Shown here in pieces: positions 20,398-30,661 of a stretch of DNA of 64,000 nucleotides. Under the pieces are notes generated by a model, which worked only from the letters and a program-made list of their open reading frames with translations, did no database searches and had not been told where the DNA came from. The DNA lies in NCBI RefSeq assembly GCF_037094685.1, contig NZ_CP146614.1, positions 4,278,001 through 4,342,000 on the forward strand, in the 5' to 3' direction. Source of the DNA: Massilia sp. METH4 (lineage in GTDB: Bacteria; Pseudomonadota; Gammaproteobacteria; Burkholderiales; Burkholderiaceae_D). Both the position numbers and the translations under genes were made by a program. How positions within the stretch are numbered: position 1 is the stretch's first letter; each line of letters begins with the position of its first letter.

Positions 20398-21179
20398 AAG
20401 CGAAGACCTGCCGGATCAATGGCGTCGCCATGCGCGTGCGCACGGATGGCGATCGTCGCGACCCGTCGGTCGTACTGGCCAATTCGCTCGGCACGGACCA
20501 CACCATGTGGGATGTGCAGGCTGAGGAGCTGGCCAGGCACTTTCATGTGATCCGCTACGATACCCGGGGACATGGCGCTTCCGGTAGCCCGCCAGGACCC
20601 TACTGCATTGACATGCTAGGTAACGACGTACTGGGATTGCTTAACCATCTCGATATCCAACGAGCCCATTTTGTTGGCTTGTCAATGGGGGGCGTGATCG
20701 GGCAATGGCTGGGCGTGCATGCACCGGACCGTATCGACCACCTCGTGCTTGCCAACACAGCCGCGCGTATAGGCACACGGGAAGGGTGGCAGGCCCGCGC
20801 CGCGGCGGTGCGGGCCTCTGGCCTGGACGAGATCGCCGCTGGATCCCCTGGGCGCTGGTTCACGCCAGGGTTCGTCGACAGCCACGCGACTGCTGTGCAG
20901 GCAATGCTGCACGTATTGCGCTTGCAAACGCCCGAGGGCTACGCTGGGTGCTGCGACGCGCTCGCAATGGCAGACCTGCGTAACGACATTGTCTCGATCC
21001 GGGCACCAGTACTTGTCATTGCCGGCAACCAGGACCCGGTCACGACTGTAGGGGATGCCCAAGCCCTATGCGCAGCAATCCCACATTCGGCACTGGCCGT
21101 CGTGGCAGCCTCGCATCTGTCCAATATCGAGGCTCCACGGGCGTTTACGCGCGAACTGCTGTCTTTCCTGCGCACCTGA
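20394..21179 (+). CDS. catD: 3-oxoadipate enol-lactonase
   Basis: This 261-residue alpha/beta hydrolase has the nucleophile elbow GLSMGG (serine near residue 97), an acid residue in GNQDPV and a histidine in ASHLSN. The YDTRGHGAS motif and length match CatD/PcaD, which hydrolyse 3-oxoadipate enol-lactone to 3-oxoadipate. Its placement after benD inside the cat/ben run supports the assignment. The next pathway genes (3-oxoadipate CoA-transferase and thiolase) are not in this window. Confidence 0.9.
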   Translation: MKAKTCRINGVAMRVRTDGDRRDPSVVLANSLGTDHTMWDVQAEELARHFHVIRYDTRGHGASGSPPGPYCIDMLGNDVLGLLNHLDIQRAHFVGLSMGGVIGQWLGVHAPDRIDHLVLANTAARIGTREGWQARAAAVRASGLDEIAAGSPGRWFTPGFVDSHATAVQAMLHVLRLQTPEGYAGCCDALAMADLRNDIVSIRAPVLVIAGNQDPVTTVGDAQALCAAIPHSALAVVAASHLSNIEAPRAFTRELLSFLRT

Positions 21180-21211
21180 TGCGGGTTCGTCGAGAACACA
21201 AGGAAATGACC

Positions 21212-22399
21212 ATGAGTAATATCGCTAGGCCTGATGTGGCCAGAGGCCGCCAGCACGCAATGGTGCTGCCCGCCATCGTCGCCGGTTTTCTCGCAGTGCT
21301 AGTCTCGTTCGCCGGGCCGCTGGCGATTTTCTACCAGGCTGCACAAGCCGCGCGCGTGGATGCGCATACTTTCGCATCCTGGGTCTGGGGCATTTCGGTG
21401 GGTGCCGGCGTGGCAGGCATCTTCCTCAGTATCCGTTACAAGGTACCCGTCATCACGGCGTGGTCTGCGCCTGGCACGGCGTTGCTCATCACTCTGTTCC
21501 CGGCGCTTTCCGTACAGGAAGCGGTGGGTGCATATATCGTGGCTGCTGCAATCCTGCTGGCACTGGGCGCTACCGGTAGTGTCGACCGGATCATGCGCCA
21601 TATTCCGCAGGGAGTGGCAGCCGGGATGATGGCGGGCATCCTTTTGCCATTCGGGCTGAAGGCCTTCAGCAGCGTGGGAACCTTGCCGGTGATCGCCGGC
21701 AGCATGATCGCAGTGTACCTGCTGTGCCGGCGAGTCTTTCCCCGTTATACGGTGGTGATGGTACTGGCAGCCGGCGTCATCCTGGCAGTAGGCACTGGCC
21801 GCACGGACATCGGCAATGTCGGCCTTGCGCTGGCAGTGCCAAAGCTCATCGTACCGGTCTGGACGTGGAGTGCCACGTTCAGCCTGGCGATTCCACTGGT
21901 ACTGGTGACGCTCACGGGGCAATATTTGCCTGGCATGGCGCTGCTCAACACTTCGGGCTATGACATTTCCGCACGACCGGTGATGACTACCAATAGTGCC
22001 GTGTCACTTCTGGTCGCCGTTACGGGCGGCATCACAATCGCCATTGCCGCCATCACGGCGGCAATGTGCACCGGTCCGGACGCACACGAAGACCCGCGCA
22101 AGCGGTATGTTGCGGGCCTCGCCAACGGTGGCTTCTACCTGCTGGCCGGACTATGCGCCGGCTCCATCGTCGCACTGTTTGCGGCGCTGCCGCAGGAGCT
22201 GGTGGCTACCGTGGCTGGGTTGGCACTGCTCGGGCCGATCGCGGCAAACCTGGCCATCATGACGGCCGCGCCGGACCGCGAGGCGGCCCTGATCACATTC
22301 GTTGCCACTGCTTCTGGCATCACGTTCATGGGACTTGGAGCAGCCTTCTGGGGTATTGCGACAGGAATCGCGGCGCATTTCATCCTCGCTCGCAGGTAG
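21212..22399 (+). CDS. benE: Benzoate/H+ symporter BenE family
   Basis: This integral membrane protein of about 395 residues has around eleven to twelve hydrophobic segments. Motifs of the BenE family are present: FAGPLAIFYQAAQAARV, KVPVITAWSAPGTALL and TNSAVSLLVAVTGGITIAIAAITAAMCTG. Members take up benzoate with protons. AAGGA at 21200-21204 gives good spacing for ATG 21212; ATG 21206 in the same frame is too close. It follows catD by 32 bp and is probably in the same transcript. Confidence 0.9.
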   Translation: MSNIARPDVARGRQHAMVLPAIVAGFLAVLVSFAGPLAIFYQAAQAARVDAHTFASWVWGISVGAGVAGIFLSIRYKVPVITAWSAPGTALLITLFPALSVQEAVGAYIVAAAILLALGATGSVDRIMRHIPQGVAAGMMAGILLPFGLKAFSSVGTLPVIAGSMIAVYLLCRRVFPRYTVVMVLAAGVILAVGTGRTDIGNVGLALAVPKLIVPVWTWSATFSLAIPLVLVTLTGQYLPGMALLNTSGYDISARPVMTTNSAVSLLVAVTGGITIAIAAITAAMCTGPDAHEDPRKRYVAGLANGGFYLLAGLCAGSIVALFAALPQELVATVAGLALLGPIAANLAIMTAAPDREAALITFVATASGITFMGLGAAFWGIATGIAAHFILARR

Positions 22400-22496
22400 T
22401 TCGCAGAAGATCCCGAAAGGCCAATCGAAGACTTACAGACAGTTTTTATTTATCACAGGTTCGCAACAATTATTAGTCCAACAGGAGACATGAATC

Positions 22497-23846
22497 ATGC
22501 GGCAAATCGACCTTCAACAACTGGCGGACAACGCCAGGTTCAACCGCTTCCACGGCGGCATTCTGGCGTGGTGCGCCATCATTATCATCTGCGATGGCTA
22601 CGACCTTGCCGTAGCGGGCATTGCGCTGCCTTCGATTATGAAGGAGATGGGTATAACGGCGCAAAACGCTGGCTTCATGGTCAGTTCCGCGCTGTTCGGC
22701 ATGATGTTCGGCGCGATCTTCCTCGGCACCATTGCCGACCGCATTGGGCGCCGGAACGCCATTGCCATCTGCATAGCGCTGTTCTCTGTATTCACCGCAG
22801 CCGCGGGCATGACCAATGATCCGTATGTGTTCAGCGCGATGCGCTTCCTCGCAGGGCTCGGCATCGGTGGCGTGATGCCAAACGTCGTCGCGCAGATGAC
22901 GGAATACTCGCCAAGGAAGATTCGTGCCACGCTCGTCACGCTGATGTTTTCGGGTTATGCCGTGGGCGGCATGCTTGCCGCGCTGCTGGGCAAGGGCATG
23001 ATCGAGGCGTGGGGCTGGCAGTCCGTGTTCCTGGCTGCTGGCGTGCCGGTGATCCTGATTCCGTTCATACTGAAGTTTCTGCCGGAATCGACGCCGTTCC
23101 TAGTACGCAAGGGCCGGCTGGACGAGGTGAATGAAATCGTCAGCAGGATCGAGCCATCCTTCTCCTCCCGGCACGGTGATACGTACATGCTGTCGTCAGC
23201 AGATCGCGCTTCCGGCGCGCCTATCAGCAAGCTGTTCCAGGATGGCCGGGGTTTTTCCACTGTCATGTTCTGGATCGCTTTTTTCATGTGCCTGTTCATG
23301 GTATATGCGCTGAGCTCGTGGCTTGCAAAACTGATGGCGGGGGCGGGCTACAGCCTGGGCTCGGCGCTGACGTTCGTGCTGGTACTTAACTTTGGTGCCG
23401 TGATCGGTGCCGTTGGGGGCGGATGGCTGGCCGACCGCTTCCATATTAAGTACGTGCTCGTGGCCATGTATGCCTTGGCAGCTGTCTCGATCACTCTGCT
23501 GGGTTTCCCGGTCTCAACGCCAGTCCTGTTCGTGCTGGTCGGCCTCGCAGGCGCTTCGACGATCGGCACCCAAATCGTTACCTACGCCTATGCGGGCCAG
23601 TTCTACCCGGCCGCGGTACGTGCTACCGGCATTGGCTGGGCTTCCGGCGTGGGCCGGAGCGGTGCCATCCTGGCGCCGATCGTCATTGGCACCCTCGTTG
23701 GAATGATGCTGCCATTGCAGCAGAACTTCATCGCCATTGCGATCCCGGCAGTGATCGCTGCGGTCTCCGTCAGTCTGATCCGGCATGGGAAGTCCGCCAC
23801 CGCCACATTGAACGACGGCAAGTTCACCGACACGGCCAAGGCCTGA
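22497..23846 (+). CDS. benK: Aromatic acid:H+ symporter of the MFS (BenK/PcaK-like)
   Basis: This 449-residue MFS protein of the aromatic acid:H+ symporter family has twelve predicted helices. Diagnostic pieces are CDGYDLAVAGIALPSIMKEMGI in helix 1, with the D-x-x-D type motif of this family, and GTIADRIGRRNAIAIC in the loop after helix 2. A second copy of that loop, GWLADRFHIKYV, lies in the second half. BenK and PcaK homologues import benzoate or 4-hydroxybenzoate and can contribute to chemotaxis. CAGGAGAC precedes the ATG. With BenE it gives two different inner-membrane routes for the same substrate class. Confidence 0.9.
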   Translation: MRQIDLQQLADNARFNRFHGGILAWCAIIIICDGYDLAVAGIALPSIMKEMGITAQNAGFMVSSALFGMMFGAIFLGTIADRIGRRNAIAICIALFSVFTAAAGMTNDPYVFSAMRFLAGLGIGGVMPNVVAQMTEYSPRKIRATLVTLMFSGYAVGGMLAALLGKGMIEAWGWQSVFLAAGVPVILIPFILKFLPESTPFLVRKGRLDEVNEIVSRIEPSFSSRHGDTYMLSSADRASGAPISKLFQDGRGFSTVMFWIAFFMCLFMVYALSSWLAKLMAGAGYSLGSALTFVLVLNFGAVIGAVGGGWLADRFHIKYVLVAMYALAAVSITLLGFPVSTPVLFVLVGLAGASTIGTQIVTYAYAGQFYPAAVRATGIGWASGVGRSGAILAPIVIGTLVGMMLPLQQNFIAIAIPAVIAAVSVSLIRHGKSATATLNDGKFTDTAKA

Positions 23847-23855
23847 GCCGGCCTG

Positions 23856-23880
23856 CCGTGCGCAGCTTTATGTCGCACGG
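23856..23880 (+). terminator. Possible weak hairpin between benK and porin
   Basis: CCGTGCG and CGCACGG form a 7-bp stem around an 11-base loop, ten bases after the benK stop. There is no run of T after it, so it could be a weak terminator, a processing site or chance. Confidence 0.3.
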
Positions 23881-23981
23881 TAATCCAGGGCTGCAGTGCC
23901 GGAATGGACCGCTATCGTGTCGGCTGGCGGCTGCATGCCCTGCCACGGCGTCGCACTAACAACAATCATCAGGAGGCAGAA

Positions 23982-25088
23982 ATGAAACCCATGGTCAAGG
24001 CAGGCGAGACGGTCTTTGCGCTAGTCCTCGCAGCAGGATGGGCGCCTGGCTGGGCGCACGCACAGAGTCAGGTCACGGTATACGGCATTGTCGACGCGGC
24101 AGTGGCACGAATGAGCAATGCCAATGCGGCCGGCGATTCCGTTACCCGTGTGGCATCACTAACTGGGAGCCTGCCTTCGCGCATCGGGTTCAGGGGTTCC
24201 GAAGATCTGGGCAACGGCCTGGCGGCCGTCTTTGTACTGGAAAGTGGCTACAATCCCGATACGGGCACACTCGGGCAGGGCGGACGACTATTCGGGCGGC
24301 AGGCTTGGGTCGGCTTGCGTGGAAAGTGGGGAACGCTGCAGGTGGGTCGCATCCTAAACATGACCTACTACGGCTCAACGAAAAGCGACGTGCTGGGCCC
24401 AAACCTGTTTTCGATAAGCAGCATCGACCTGTATTTGCCAAACGCACGCAGCGACAACGCCATTGGCTATCTCGGCAACTTCGACGGTGTGGTCGTGGGC
24501 GCGACCTGGAGCCTTGGCCGGGATGTTTTGGCAGCAGGCGGGCCATCGGCCACGGGCTGCGGTGGCGAAGTTCCCGGTAACGCAAAGGCATGCCGCCAGT
24601 ACACTGCATTGCTTGGTTATGAGTCGAAAGCTTTCGGCATCACGACGACTTTCGACAAGCTGCATGGGAACACCGGTGCGGCCAATGGCCTGACGAGCAG
24701 CCGGAACTACGAGCGCCGCGTCACGCTCAATGGTTACGCAATGCTTGGCGCGGTGAAAATTGGGGCTGGGATACTCAGTCGGAAAAGCGACTTGGAGACG
24801 GCCGTCGTCGAATCCGACCTGTACTATCTTGGCTCCAACGTGCCCATCACCCCGCTGCTCGGTCTGGATACGCAAGTGGCGCGCAGGAACGTCAAGGATT
24901 CAAGCGACGATACGAGCATGGTGGTCGCGCGCCTGACCTACCTGCTGTCGACACGTAGTGCCATCTACGCCGCAATCGGGCGAATGGATAATCACGGCGC
25001 TGCCGCAGTCGCACTTGACGCCGGCGGCACAGTAACTGCGGGCAAGGCTCAGAACGGCGTCATGGCGGGTTTGCGGCACACGTTTTAA
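23982..25088 (+). CDS. Outer-membrane porin, paralogue of the one at 11257
   Basis: This 368-residue Porin_4-type protein has a signal peptide ending WAHA before QSQVTVYGIVDAAVA and a terminal phenylalanine (GLRHTF). It shares LPSRIGFRGSEDLG, GRLFGRQAWVGLRGKWGTL and TSSRNYERRVTLNGY-like segments with the porin upstream of catR, so the two arose by duplication. AGGAGG is seven bases before the ATG; the longer open frame from 23904 has no such site. It follows benK directly and is probably the outer-membrane entry for aromatic acids. Confidence 0.92.
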   Translation: MKPMVKAGETVFALVLAAGWAPGWAHAQSQVTVYGIVDAAVARMSNANAAGDSVTRVASLTGSLPSRIGFRGSEDLGNGLAAVFVLESGYNPDTGTLGQGGRLFGRQAWVGLRGKWGTLQVGRILNMTYYGSTKSDVLGPNLFSISSIDLYLPNARSDNAIGYLGNFDGVVVGATWSLGRDVLAAGGPSATGCGGEVPGNAKACRQYTALLGYESKAFGITTTFDKLHGNTGAANGLTSSRNYERRVTLNGYAMLGAVKIGAGILSRKSDLETAVVESDLYYLGSNVPITPLLGLDTQVARRNVKDSSDDTSMVVARLTYLLSTRSAIYAAIGRMDNHGAAAVALDAGGTVTAGKAQNGVMAGLRHTF

Positions 25089-25780
25089 TCTGTGTGCGGA
25101 TCGCCGGATACACGGTACACAATACACCGTTTTAGTAAGGCTATAGCGCAACACTTGTCATCGAAAAGTCTTCGCAGCGTCCCCATTCTTGAAGATCCCG
25201 CTGATTTGCAGGAAGAGCAGAAACGGTTGCGGCGACTCTGCGCGGAGGTGACGGCAGCGCTGAGTGAACCCGAAGCGCGCGCTGGCTGCGGCTCAGTACG
25301 CCGTGCCACTGCGCGAAGCTGTTGCTATCGCCTATTGCCGCTGGCGACCTGTCGAGCTGCATCGTAGCTACTAGCATGACGAGACTGCGCAACTGCTGCG
25401 TGCGCTCGCCTTGTGCTGAACCCCCGAACGTTCATCCCTGACCCATATGTCTCCCTGACTGACGCAGCCTTTTCTGACGCTCCAGCGAGGGCGACGCTCT
25501 TCAGACGCTGTTGTTAGTCAGATGCGGGTCCTATTCCTAGATAAGCGTATAAACCGTGCGCTACGATACAGAAGTCCATCTCAGTAAATGCTGCCAGGGA
25601 CGTTGTAGATGAGCGACTATTGTTACGTTTGTCCTAACTTTTGCGCTTTTTTTTCGCACTAGATTGATGCATAGATGCGGTATGCGAGTTATCCTGAGGA
25701 AACTTCACAGGTTTTTTCATCGCTAGCGAGAACCTTTAACCATCACTTATAAAGACGCTTGAGACAGCGTATTAAAAAAA
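25089..25780. other. Intergenic region upstream of a chemoreceptor gene
   Basis: This stretch of about 690 bp has no convincing gene. A short frame at 25092-25367 and a fragment in another frame ending near 25375 read like pieces of one small degenerate coding sequence, but no family is recognisable. The last 200 bases are AT-rich and should contain the promoter of the chemoreceptor gene. Confidence 0.45.
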
Positions 25781-27382
25781 ATGAAAATCTCATTCCGTCA
25801 GAAGCTTTTCCTTCCGTTATTGTTGAGCTGGGTGTGTTTGCTCGCAGTATTTGTCGTCAATGCGTTACATACACGGACGCTACGATTCGACGAGCGCAAG
25901 GTCCAGCTCGCAAATGCAGGCGACATGGCCGCTTCGATCGCAAGGGAATATGAAGCGTTGTCAGCGAGCGGCGCGATGCCACTGGACGAAGCGAAGCAGC
26001 ATGCGCTGGCACGGATCGCCGCGCTGCGCTTCGGAACGAGCGGATATCTCGTCGTTTATGACGGCGACAAGATGCTTATGCACCCTATCAAAAAAGGGCT
26101 CGCCGGCACGCCGCTCACAAAAATTCTCGATGCAGATGGCCGTGCGATAAGCTTGGATGCGATCCAGGCCACGAAGGCGACCGGCGTCGGTTTTACCGAA
26201 TACCTGTGGGCTAAGCCTGGCTCGGAGCAGCCGATTCGCAAGGTCTCGTACACTGTTCACTACAAACCTTGGGGCTGGTACTTTATGGTCGGGCTGTACG
26301 TCGACGATCTAGAGCAGGAATTCAGGGCCCAGTTGGGAAGCGCCGCCCTCTCGCTGGCGGTGATCGGCGCGCTGCTGAGCGGTCTTGTTATTCTGCTCGT
26401 GCGCAGCGTCGAAAAGACGCTCGGTGGGAATCCTGAGGTCGCGGTCGCGGTCGCACACCGAATCGCAAGTGGCGACTTGGCTATCGACATCGTGCTCCGC
26501 CCTGGCGACAGCAACAGCCTGATGGCTGCGATAAAGGCCATGCGCGACTCTCTCGCAACCATCGTCAGCAATGTCCGTGCGGGGACGGATCTGATTGCCA
26601 CCGCATCAGGCGAGATTGCCACGGGCAATCTCGACCTCTCTAGCCGAACTGAAGAACAGGCCAGTTCGCTCGAAGAGACTGCTGCGTCGATGGAAGAGCT
26701 CACTACAACCGTCAAGCAGAGCGCTGAGAACGCGCGCCAAGCCAGCGCGCTTGCCGAGTCGGCAACAGGTGTGGCAGGGCAAGGCGGCGCTGTAGTCGAA
26801 AAGGTGGTTGCCACCATGGCATCGATAGACGAATCGTCAAGAAAGATCGTCGACATCATCAGCGTCATCGATGGCATCGCATTCCAGACCAATATTCTCG
26901 CCCTGAACGCAGCAGTGGAAGCCGCTCGTGCCGGCGAGCAGGGCAGGGGCTTTGCCGTGGTTGCCGGGGAAGTGCGTAACCTGGCCCAACGATCGGCAGC
27001 TGCTGCGAAGGAAATCAAGACCCTGATCGGTGATTCGGTAGCACGCGTCGGCGACGGCACCCGGCTGGTCGAGGAAGCCGGCGCCACGATGGAGGAGATC
27101 GTGGCCAGCGTACGCCGCGTTAGCGGCATGATCAGTGCCATCAGCATCGCCGCTCAGGAGCAAGGCGCCGGCATTGAGCACGTCAACCAGGCGATCGCCC
27201 AGATGGACCAGGTGACCCAGCAGAACGCTGCATTGGTCGAACAGGCGGCGGCGGCATCCGAAGCGATGCAAGAGCAGGCGACCAAGCTGGCGCAAGTCGT
27301 AAGCGTGTTCAAACTCAGCACTAGAAATGGAACCTCCTTACCGACACGAAATGACGTGCGCCAACTGCTACACACCAGCTAA
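25781..27382 (+). CDS. Methyl-accepting chemotaxis protein with single-Cache sensor
   Basis: This is a 533-residue chemoreceptor. After an N-terminal membrane helix ([18 protein letters not shown]), residues 35-185 form an sCache_2-type periplasmic domain with the signature [19 protein letters not shown] and the closing [16 protein letters not shown] second helix, HAMP and the signalling domain with [20 protein letters not shown] follow. It differs in sensor type from the 4-helix-bundle receptor at 9682. Single-Cache domains usually bind small carboxylates; a link to benzoate or its products is inferred from position next to the ben genes. The ATG at 25781 follows an A-rich tract and lacks a strong ribosome binding site. 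Confidence 0.9.
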   Translation: MKISFRQKLFLPLLLSWVCLLAVFVVNALHTRTLRFDERKVQLANAGDMAASIAREYEALSASGAMPLDEAKQHALARIAALRFGTSGYLVVYDGDKMLMHPIKKGLAGTPLTKILDADGRAISLDAIQATKATGVGFTEYLWAKPGSEQPIRKVSYTVHYKPWGWYFMVGLYVDDLEQEFRAQLGSAALSLAVIGALLSGLVILLVRSVEKTLGGNPEVAVAVAHRIASGDLAIDIVLRPGDSNSLMAAIKAMRDSLATIVSNVRAGTDLIATASGEIATGNLDLSSRTEEQASSLEETAASMEELTTTVKQSAENARQASALAESATGVAGQGGAVVEKVVATMASIDESSRKIVDIISVIDGIAFQTNILALNAAVEAARAGEQGRGFAVVAGEVRNLAQRSAAAAKEIKTLIGDSVARVGDGTRLVEEAGATMEEIVASVRRVSGMISAISIAAQEQGAGIEHVNQAIAQMDQVTQQNAALVEQAAAASEAMQEQATKLAQVVSVFKLSTRNGTSLPTRNDVRQLLHTS

Positions 27383-28987
27383 AGATTTTTCAGGTAGGGA
27401 AAGACGTTGGATCCGGATCTTATGTACATGGTGAATGCCCCATATCGGCAGCGTAGCCAATAAACTCACACAGAGCAGCCATCATGTCGCTGGAGGTTCG
27501 TCTGGCGTTATCGAGGCGCATATGCTCCCAGATCCTAGCTCCGGAAGTTTCCAAAGGAAATCTCGTGCGGGCCATAACAGGCCCAGGGCAAGGTGAACGG
27601 GGCAGCTGGTGCACCTCTAACGCCTGCCCCTTTGTCTAGATGAGGTCATAGGGGCTGTACTCGCGCGGCAGCACCAAGTCGCAGCCCAGAACTGCGCGCA
27701 TGCAGACCTGACCGCCAGGGGCTGGATGCGCTCAATCTTGAATTCCTGTTCATACCCGGAAACGGTCGCGGTGCAAAATCCTCGAGCGGACGGCGAGCCG
27801 GTGGCCGTCGAACTGGATAAACTGATGCAGGAGGACCGCGGAACGCGGTCCTCCTGCATCGGACACGCCTTTAAGCTTTTTGCGCCTGCGCGGTGCGCCG
27901 CATTACCGAAGTTGGCCATCAATTGCGCCGTTACTTAGGCAAAAAGAGCCCGCAGGTCTAGGGGGCGTGTGACGGAAATTTTTCTGCGGCCGTATCCCAG
28001 CGGTCCTGCAATGCCCGGGAAAGCCCCCGTGCAGATCGCCCATTTGGTTGGGGTGGTCTTGATCCTAAGCGTAGAGCCTGTACCGTCTAGATAAGGCTAG
28101 AAGGACTGCTTACATAATCGGTCTGCGTGCAAGAACACGCATCTGGCTCGCGGCTGGCGTCACCGGTATGAGGTTTAATGTCGGACGGCATCGGATTCTG
28201 GCGTTCGGACGCCTAAGAAAAAGGGATTTACGTCGTGCACCTCTTACGGGGCAACTACAAGGTGCAGTTATATGCCTCCCTGGAGTCGGCTAAGATCCAT
28301 CAACTCGAATCCAATCGGCTTACAGAAAATGCTGAAGCTTATACGCCTTATAGTAGATGCCCCCAACTACAGGAGCCATAGGACGGAGGTAGAAATATAA
28401 TAAGTCACTGCCGTACGGTACAGTAGCAGGTACTTGGGGCTGCAAAGTATTTACGTCGATGCTCAGGGGTCTATCGAATGCGGGGGATACATGTGCCCTT
28501 AAAGGTTTGTTGACGTTATTTATCTGACTTGGATAATATGTACTATCTTCCACGTCGCGCCTTGCCCTGACGATTTTGTTAGGCGCCCATAGCTAGGCCC
28601 GAGGTACTCAAGCGGTATCGATCAAGTTCCCGATATAGACCAATCATTCAGGTGAGTGCCGTTTATGACCGGCACTTGTTGAACTTGCTTTGCAAAAATG
28701 CGTCCTCGATGGTAGTTGGCAACACCCGAGTGCTTTGCATGAGAGAACCGTGCCAGCTCATGGTCGCTTCCTGATTTTCAAAGTCGCTGCTGACCGCGGA
28801 TCTATAACCTGATAAATTGATCACAAAAATTTGGTTGAATAGGTAAGTATTCTAGTAGGGAATTATTCGAAATTGTTCTACGAAAAATCGGGCAGGAATA
28901 TTGATGAACTGATGCATGCTGGCAACATAATTTTCTAATGGTGACAGTACAATACATGGTCTATCTACTGCTTCAGTACTCTTGTCT
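27383..28987. other. Gene-poor, partly AT-rich region
   Basis: This 1.6 kb stretch has no reliable gene. On the minus strand near 27640-27770 two frames joined by one frameshift would read FKIERI then PAPGGQVCMRAVLGCDLVLP, which looks like the end of a decayed gene of unknown family. The hairpin at 27824-27860 is the strongest structure. From about 28150 to 28980 the DNA becomes clearly AT-rich compared with its surroundings and holds only a 77-codon minus-strand frame (28320-28553) without known similarity. The composition suggests foreign or decayed DNA. Confidence 0.5.
27824..27860. repeat. Perfect 17-bp inverted repeat with GAA loop
   Basis: GATGCAGGAGGACCGCG is followed by GAA and then by its exact reverse complement CGCGGTCCTCCTGCATC. 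The result is a 37-nt perfect hairpin. No T-run follows immediately; the nearest is TTTAAGCTTTTT about 10 bases on. It may be a terminator-like or mobile-element-derived structure in a gene-poor region. Confidence 0.85.
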
Positions 28988-30661
28988 ATGCAGCTCTACA
29001 AGTTTGTTTTGCTCACGGGAGCACTGGTTTCGTTGTTGATTGCTGCCGTGGCTTGGCGGCGTCGCGCAGCCCCGGGCGCACTGCCGCTGATGGCGATGCA
29101 GTTGGGGGTTGCTTGGTGGCAGATTTGCCATGCGCTGCCGCCTGTCCTGATGGGGCACGGTGAGGGTCTGCTTGTGCAGGCGCGCCTGATTTCGCTCGGA
29201 ATCGTGTTCATCCCGCCCATGACACTATTGTTCGTAAGCGGCTACGCGCGGGGTTCGAGGCACATCAGACCGAGCACGCTCGCGCTTCTCGCAGTTGAGC
29301 CTGCCGTCATGCTCGCGGCGATGCACGTCCCGCGCCTGCAGGGCTGGTTTTTTGGCACGTGGCACGGCTTGCCCGCCGATGGTAATAGCGAGCTAGGCCC
29401 GCTCTTCTGGGTTCATGCGCTGTACTGCTATCTGCTACTTGGAAAATCGCTGCTAATACTCATTGCGGCTTACGAGCAGGACAACGCGATCACACGGCGT
29501 CAGACGCGCTATATTGCGCTTGCAGTGCTCATTCCCGTGGTCTTCAATCTGGCTTTTGTTTCGGGCCTCCTGCCTTCCTATGCCGACTTGACTCCTCTGG
29601 GGTTCGTTATCAGTGGTGCCCTGTATGCGATAGCGATTGTAGAAAGGGGTTTGTTTGATTTTGTGCAGGTTGCGCAAGCCAAGGCGAAGTCAGTGCTGAC
29701 CGATGGCTTTCTGCTCATCGATGCGCAACGCCGTATCGTAGACAGCAATGAGGCAATCGTGCAAATGTTCCGCCTCGCTCAGCCAGTCGAGCCCGGCGAG
29801 TGGCTTATCCGGCATCTGCCGGAACTCGACGAGCGCTGTTCGGGCATGACGACGGGTCAAGCCATCTTCGAGTTCATGCGGGAGCGCGACCAGTTCCTCG
29901 AGCTGCGTGTTTTTGCGATCTGCGACGAAAGTGGGGAGCTCAGCGGCTGCGTTCTGATGGTGCGTGACATCTCGACGGCAAAGCTCGCCGCGGCTACCTT
30001 GGAGGAGACAAATCGAAAGCTACGCGTGCAGCTGGAAACTATCGAGGCGTTGCAGGTGCAACTGCGCGAGCAGGTGGTGCGCGATCCGCTGACGGGCCTA
30101 TATAACCGGCGTTATCTTCTCGAGGCGCTGCGTCGGGAGTTGGGGCATGGTCGCCGATCCGACGCACCGTTTGCCGTTGTCATGATCGACGTAGACCACT
30201 TCAAGTCTGTCAACGACGTGTATGGCCACGCATGCGGCGATGCCATGCTGCAGGGGCTCGGTACCCTGCTGATAAACCAATCCCGGCCAACTGACTCCCC
30301 TTGCCGTTATGGTGGCGAGGAATTCATCGTCGTGATTAGCGGGGCAAGCCTCGACGTTGCCCTCGCACGTGCCAATGAATGGCGGACGGCGTTTTCGCGA
30401 CTGTGCTTCCCGGTCAATGGTGTCGAGGTGCGTCGGACATTCTCGGCGGGTATCGCCGTATTCCCGCTCGATGGCAGTGACGAAACCGCGCTACTTGCGG
30501 CAGCGGACAACGCGCTGTATCGCGCGAAGGCGACTGGCCGTAATGCGATCTGCAGTTCCGTCCGTAATGTTAAGGACACTACGCCAGCAGATGGCGAGAA
30601 AGAAGACAACTCAGCGCGTGAGCACGCTCACCAAACGATTCAAGTCAACCATTGCGCGTAG
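28988..30661 (+). CDS. Diguanylate cyclase (7TM sensor - PAS - GGDEF)
   Basis: This membrane protein of about 557 residues begins with seven hydrophobic helices over residues 1-215, resembling the 7TM sensor region of some histidine kinases (HisKA_7TM). A PAS-like domain follows (DGFLLIDAQRRIVDSNEAIV), then a coiled coil (EETNRKLRVQLETIEALQVQL) and a GGDEF domain. The active-site motif is GGEEF. An RxxD inhibitory site (RPTD) sits five residues before it, so product inhibition by cyclic di-GMP is expected. ATG 28988 is chosen over TTG 28982; no strong ribosome binding site is visible. Confidence 0.88.
   Translation: MQLYKFVLLTGALVSLLIAAVAWRRRAAPGALPLMAMQLGVAWWQICHALPPVLMGHGEGLLVQARLISLGIVFIPPMTLLFVSGYARGSRHIRPSTLALLAVEPAVMLAAMHVPRLQGWFFGTWHGLPADGNSELGPLFWVHALYCYLLLGKSLLILIAAYEQDNAITRRQTRYIALAVLIPVVFNLAFVSGLLPSYADLTPLGFVISGALYAIAIVERGLFDFVQVAQAKAKSVLTDGFLLIDAQRRIVDSNEAIVQMFRLAQPVEPGEWLIRHLPELDERCSGMTTGQAIFEFMRERDQFLELRVFAICDESGELSGCVLMVRDISTAKLAAATLEETNRKLRVQLETIEALQVQLREQVVRDPLTGLYNRRYLLEALRRELGHGRRSDAPFAVVMIDVDHFKSVNDVYGHACGDAMLQGLGTLLINQSRPTDSPCRYGGEEFIVVISGASLDVALARANEWRTAFSRLCFPVNGVEVRRTFSAGIAVFPLDGSDETALLAAADNALYRAKATGRNAICSSVRNVKDTTPADGEKEDNSAREHAHQTIQVNHCA

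Noticed and set aside
25092..25375. Short plus-strand frame ending LCAEVTAALSEPEARAG and a second frame with YAVPLREAVAIAYCRW
   Set aside because: They look like fragments of one degenerate small gene but no family is recognisable and there is no supported start.
27617..27922. 101-codon minus-strand frame, partly coherent after one frameshift
   Set aside because: The family could not be identified; it is described only in the entry for the gene-poor region.
28320..28553. 77-codon minus-strand frame in AT-rich DNA
   Set aside because: No ribosome binding site, no known similarity and no conserved neighbours; it could be chance in a low-GC stretch.
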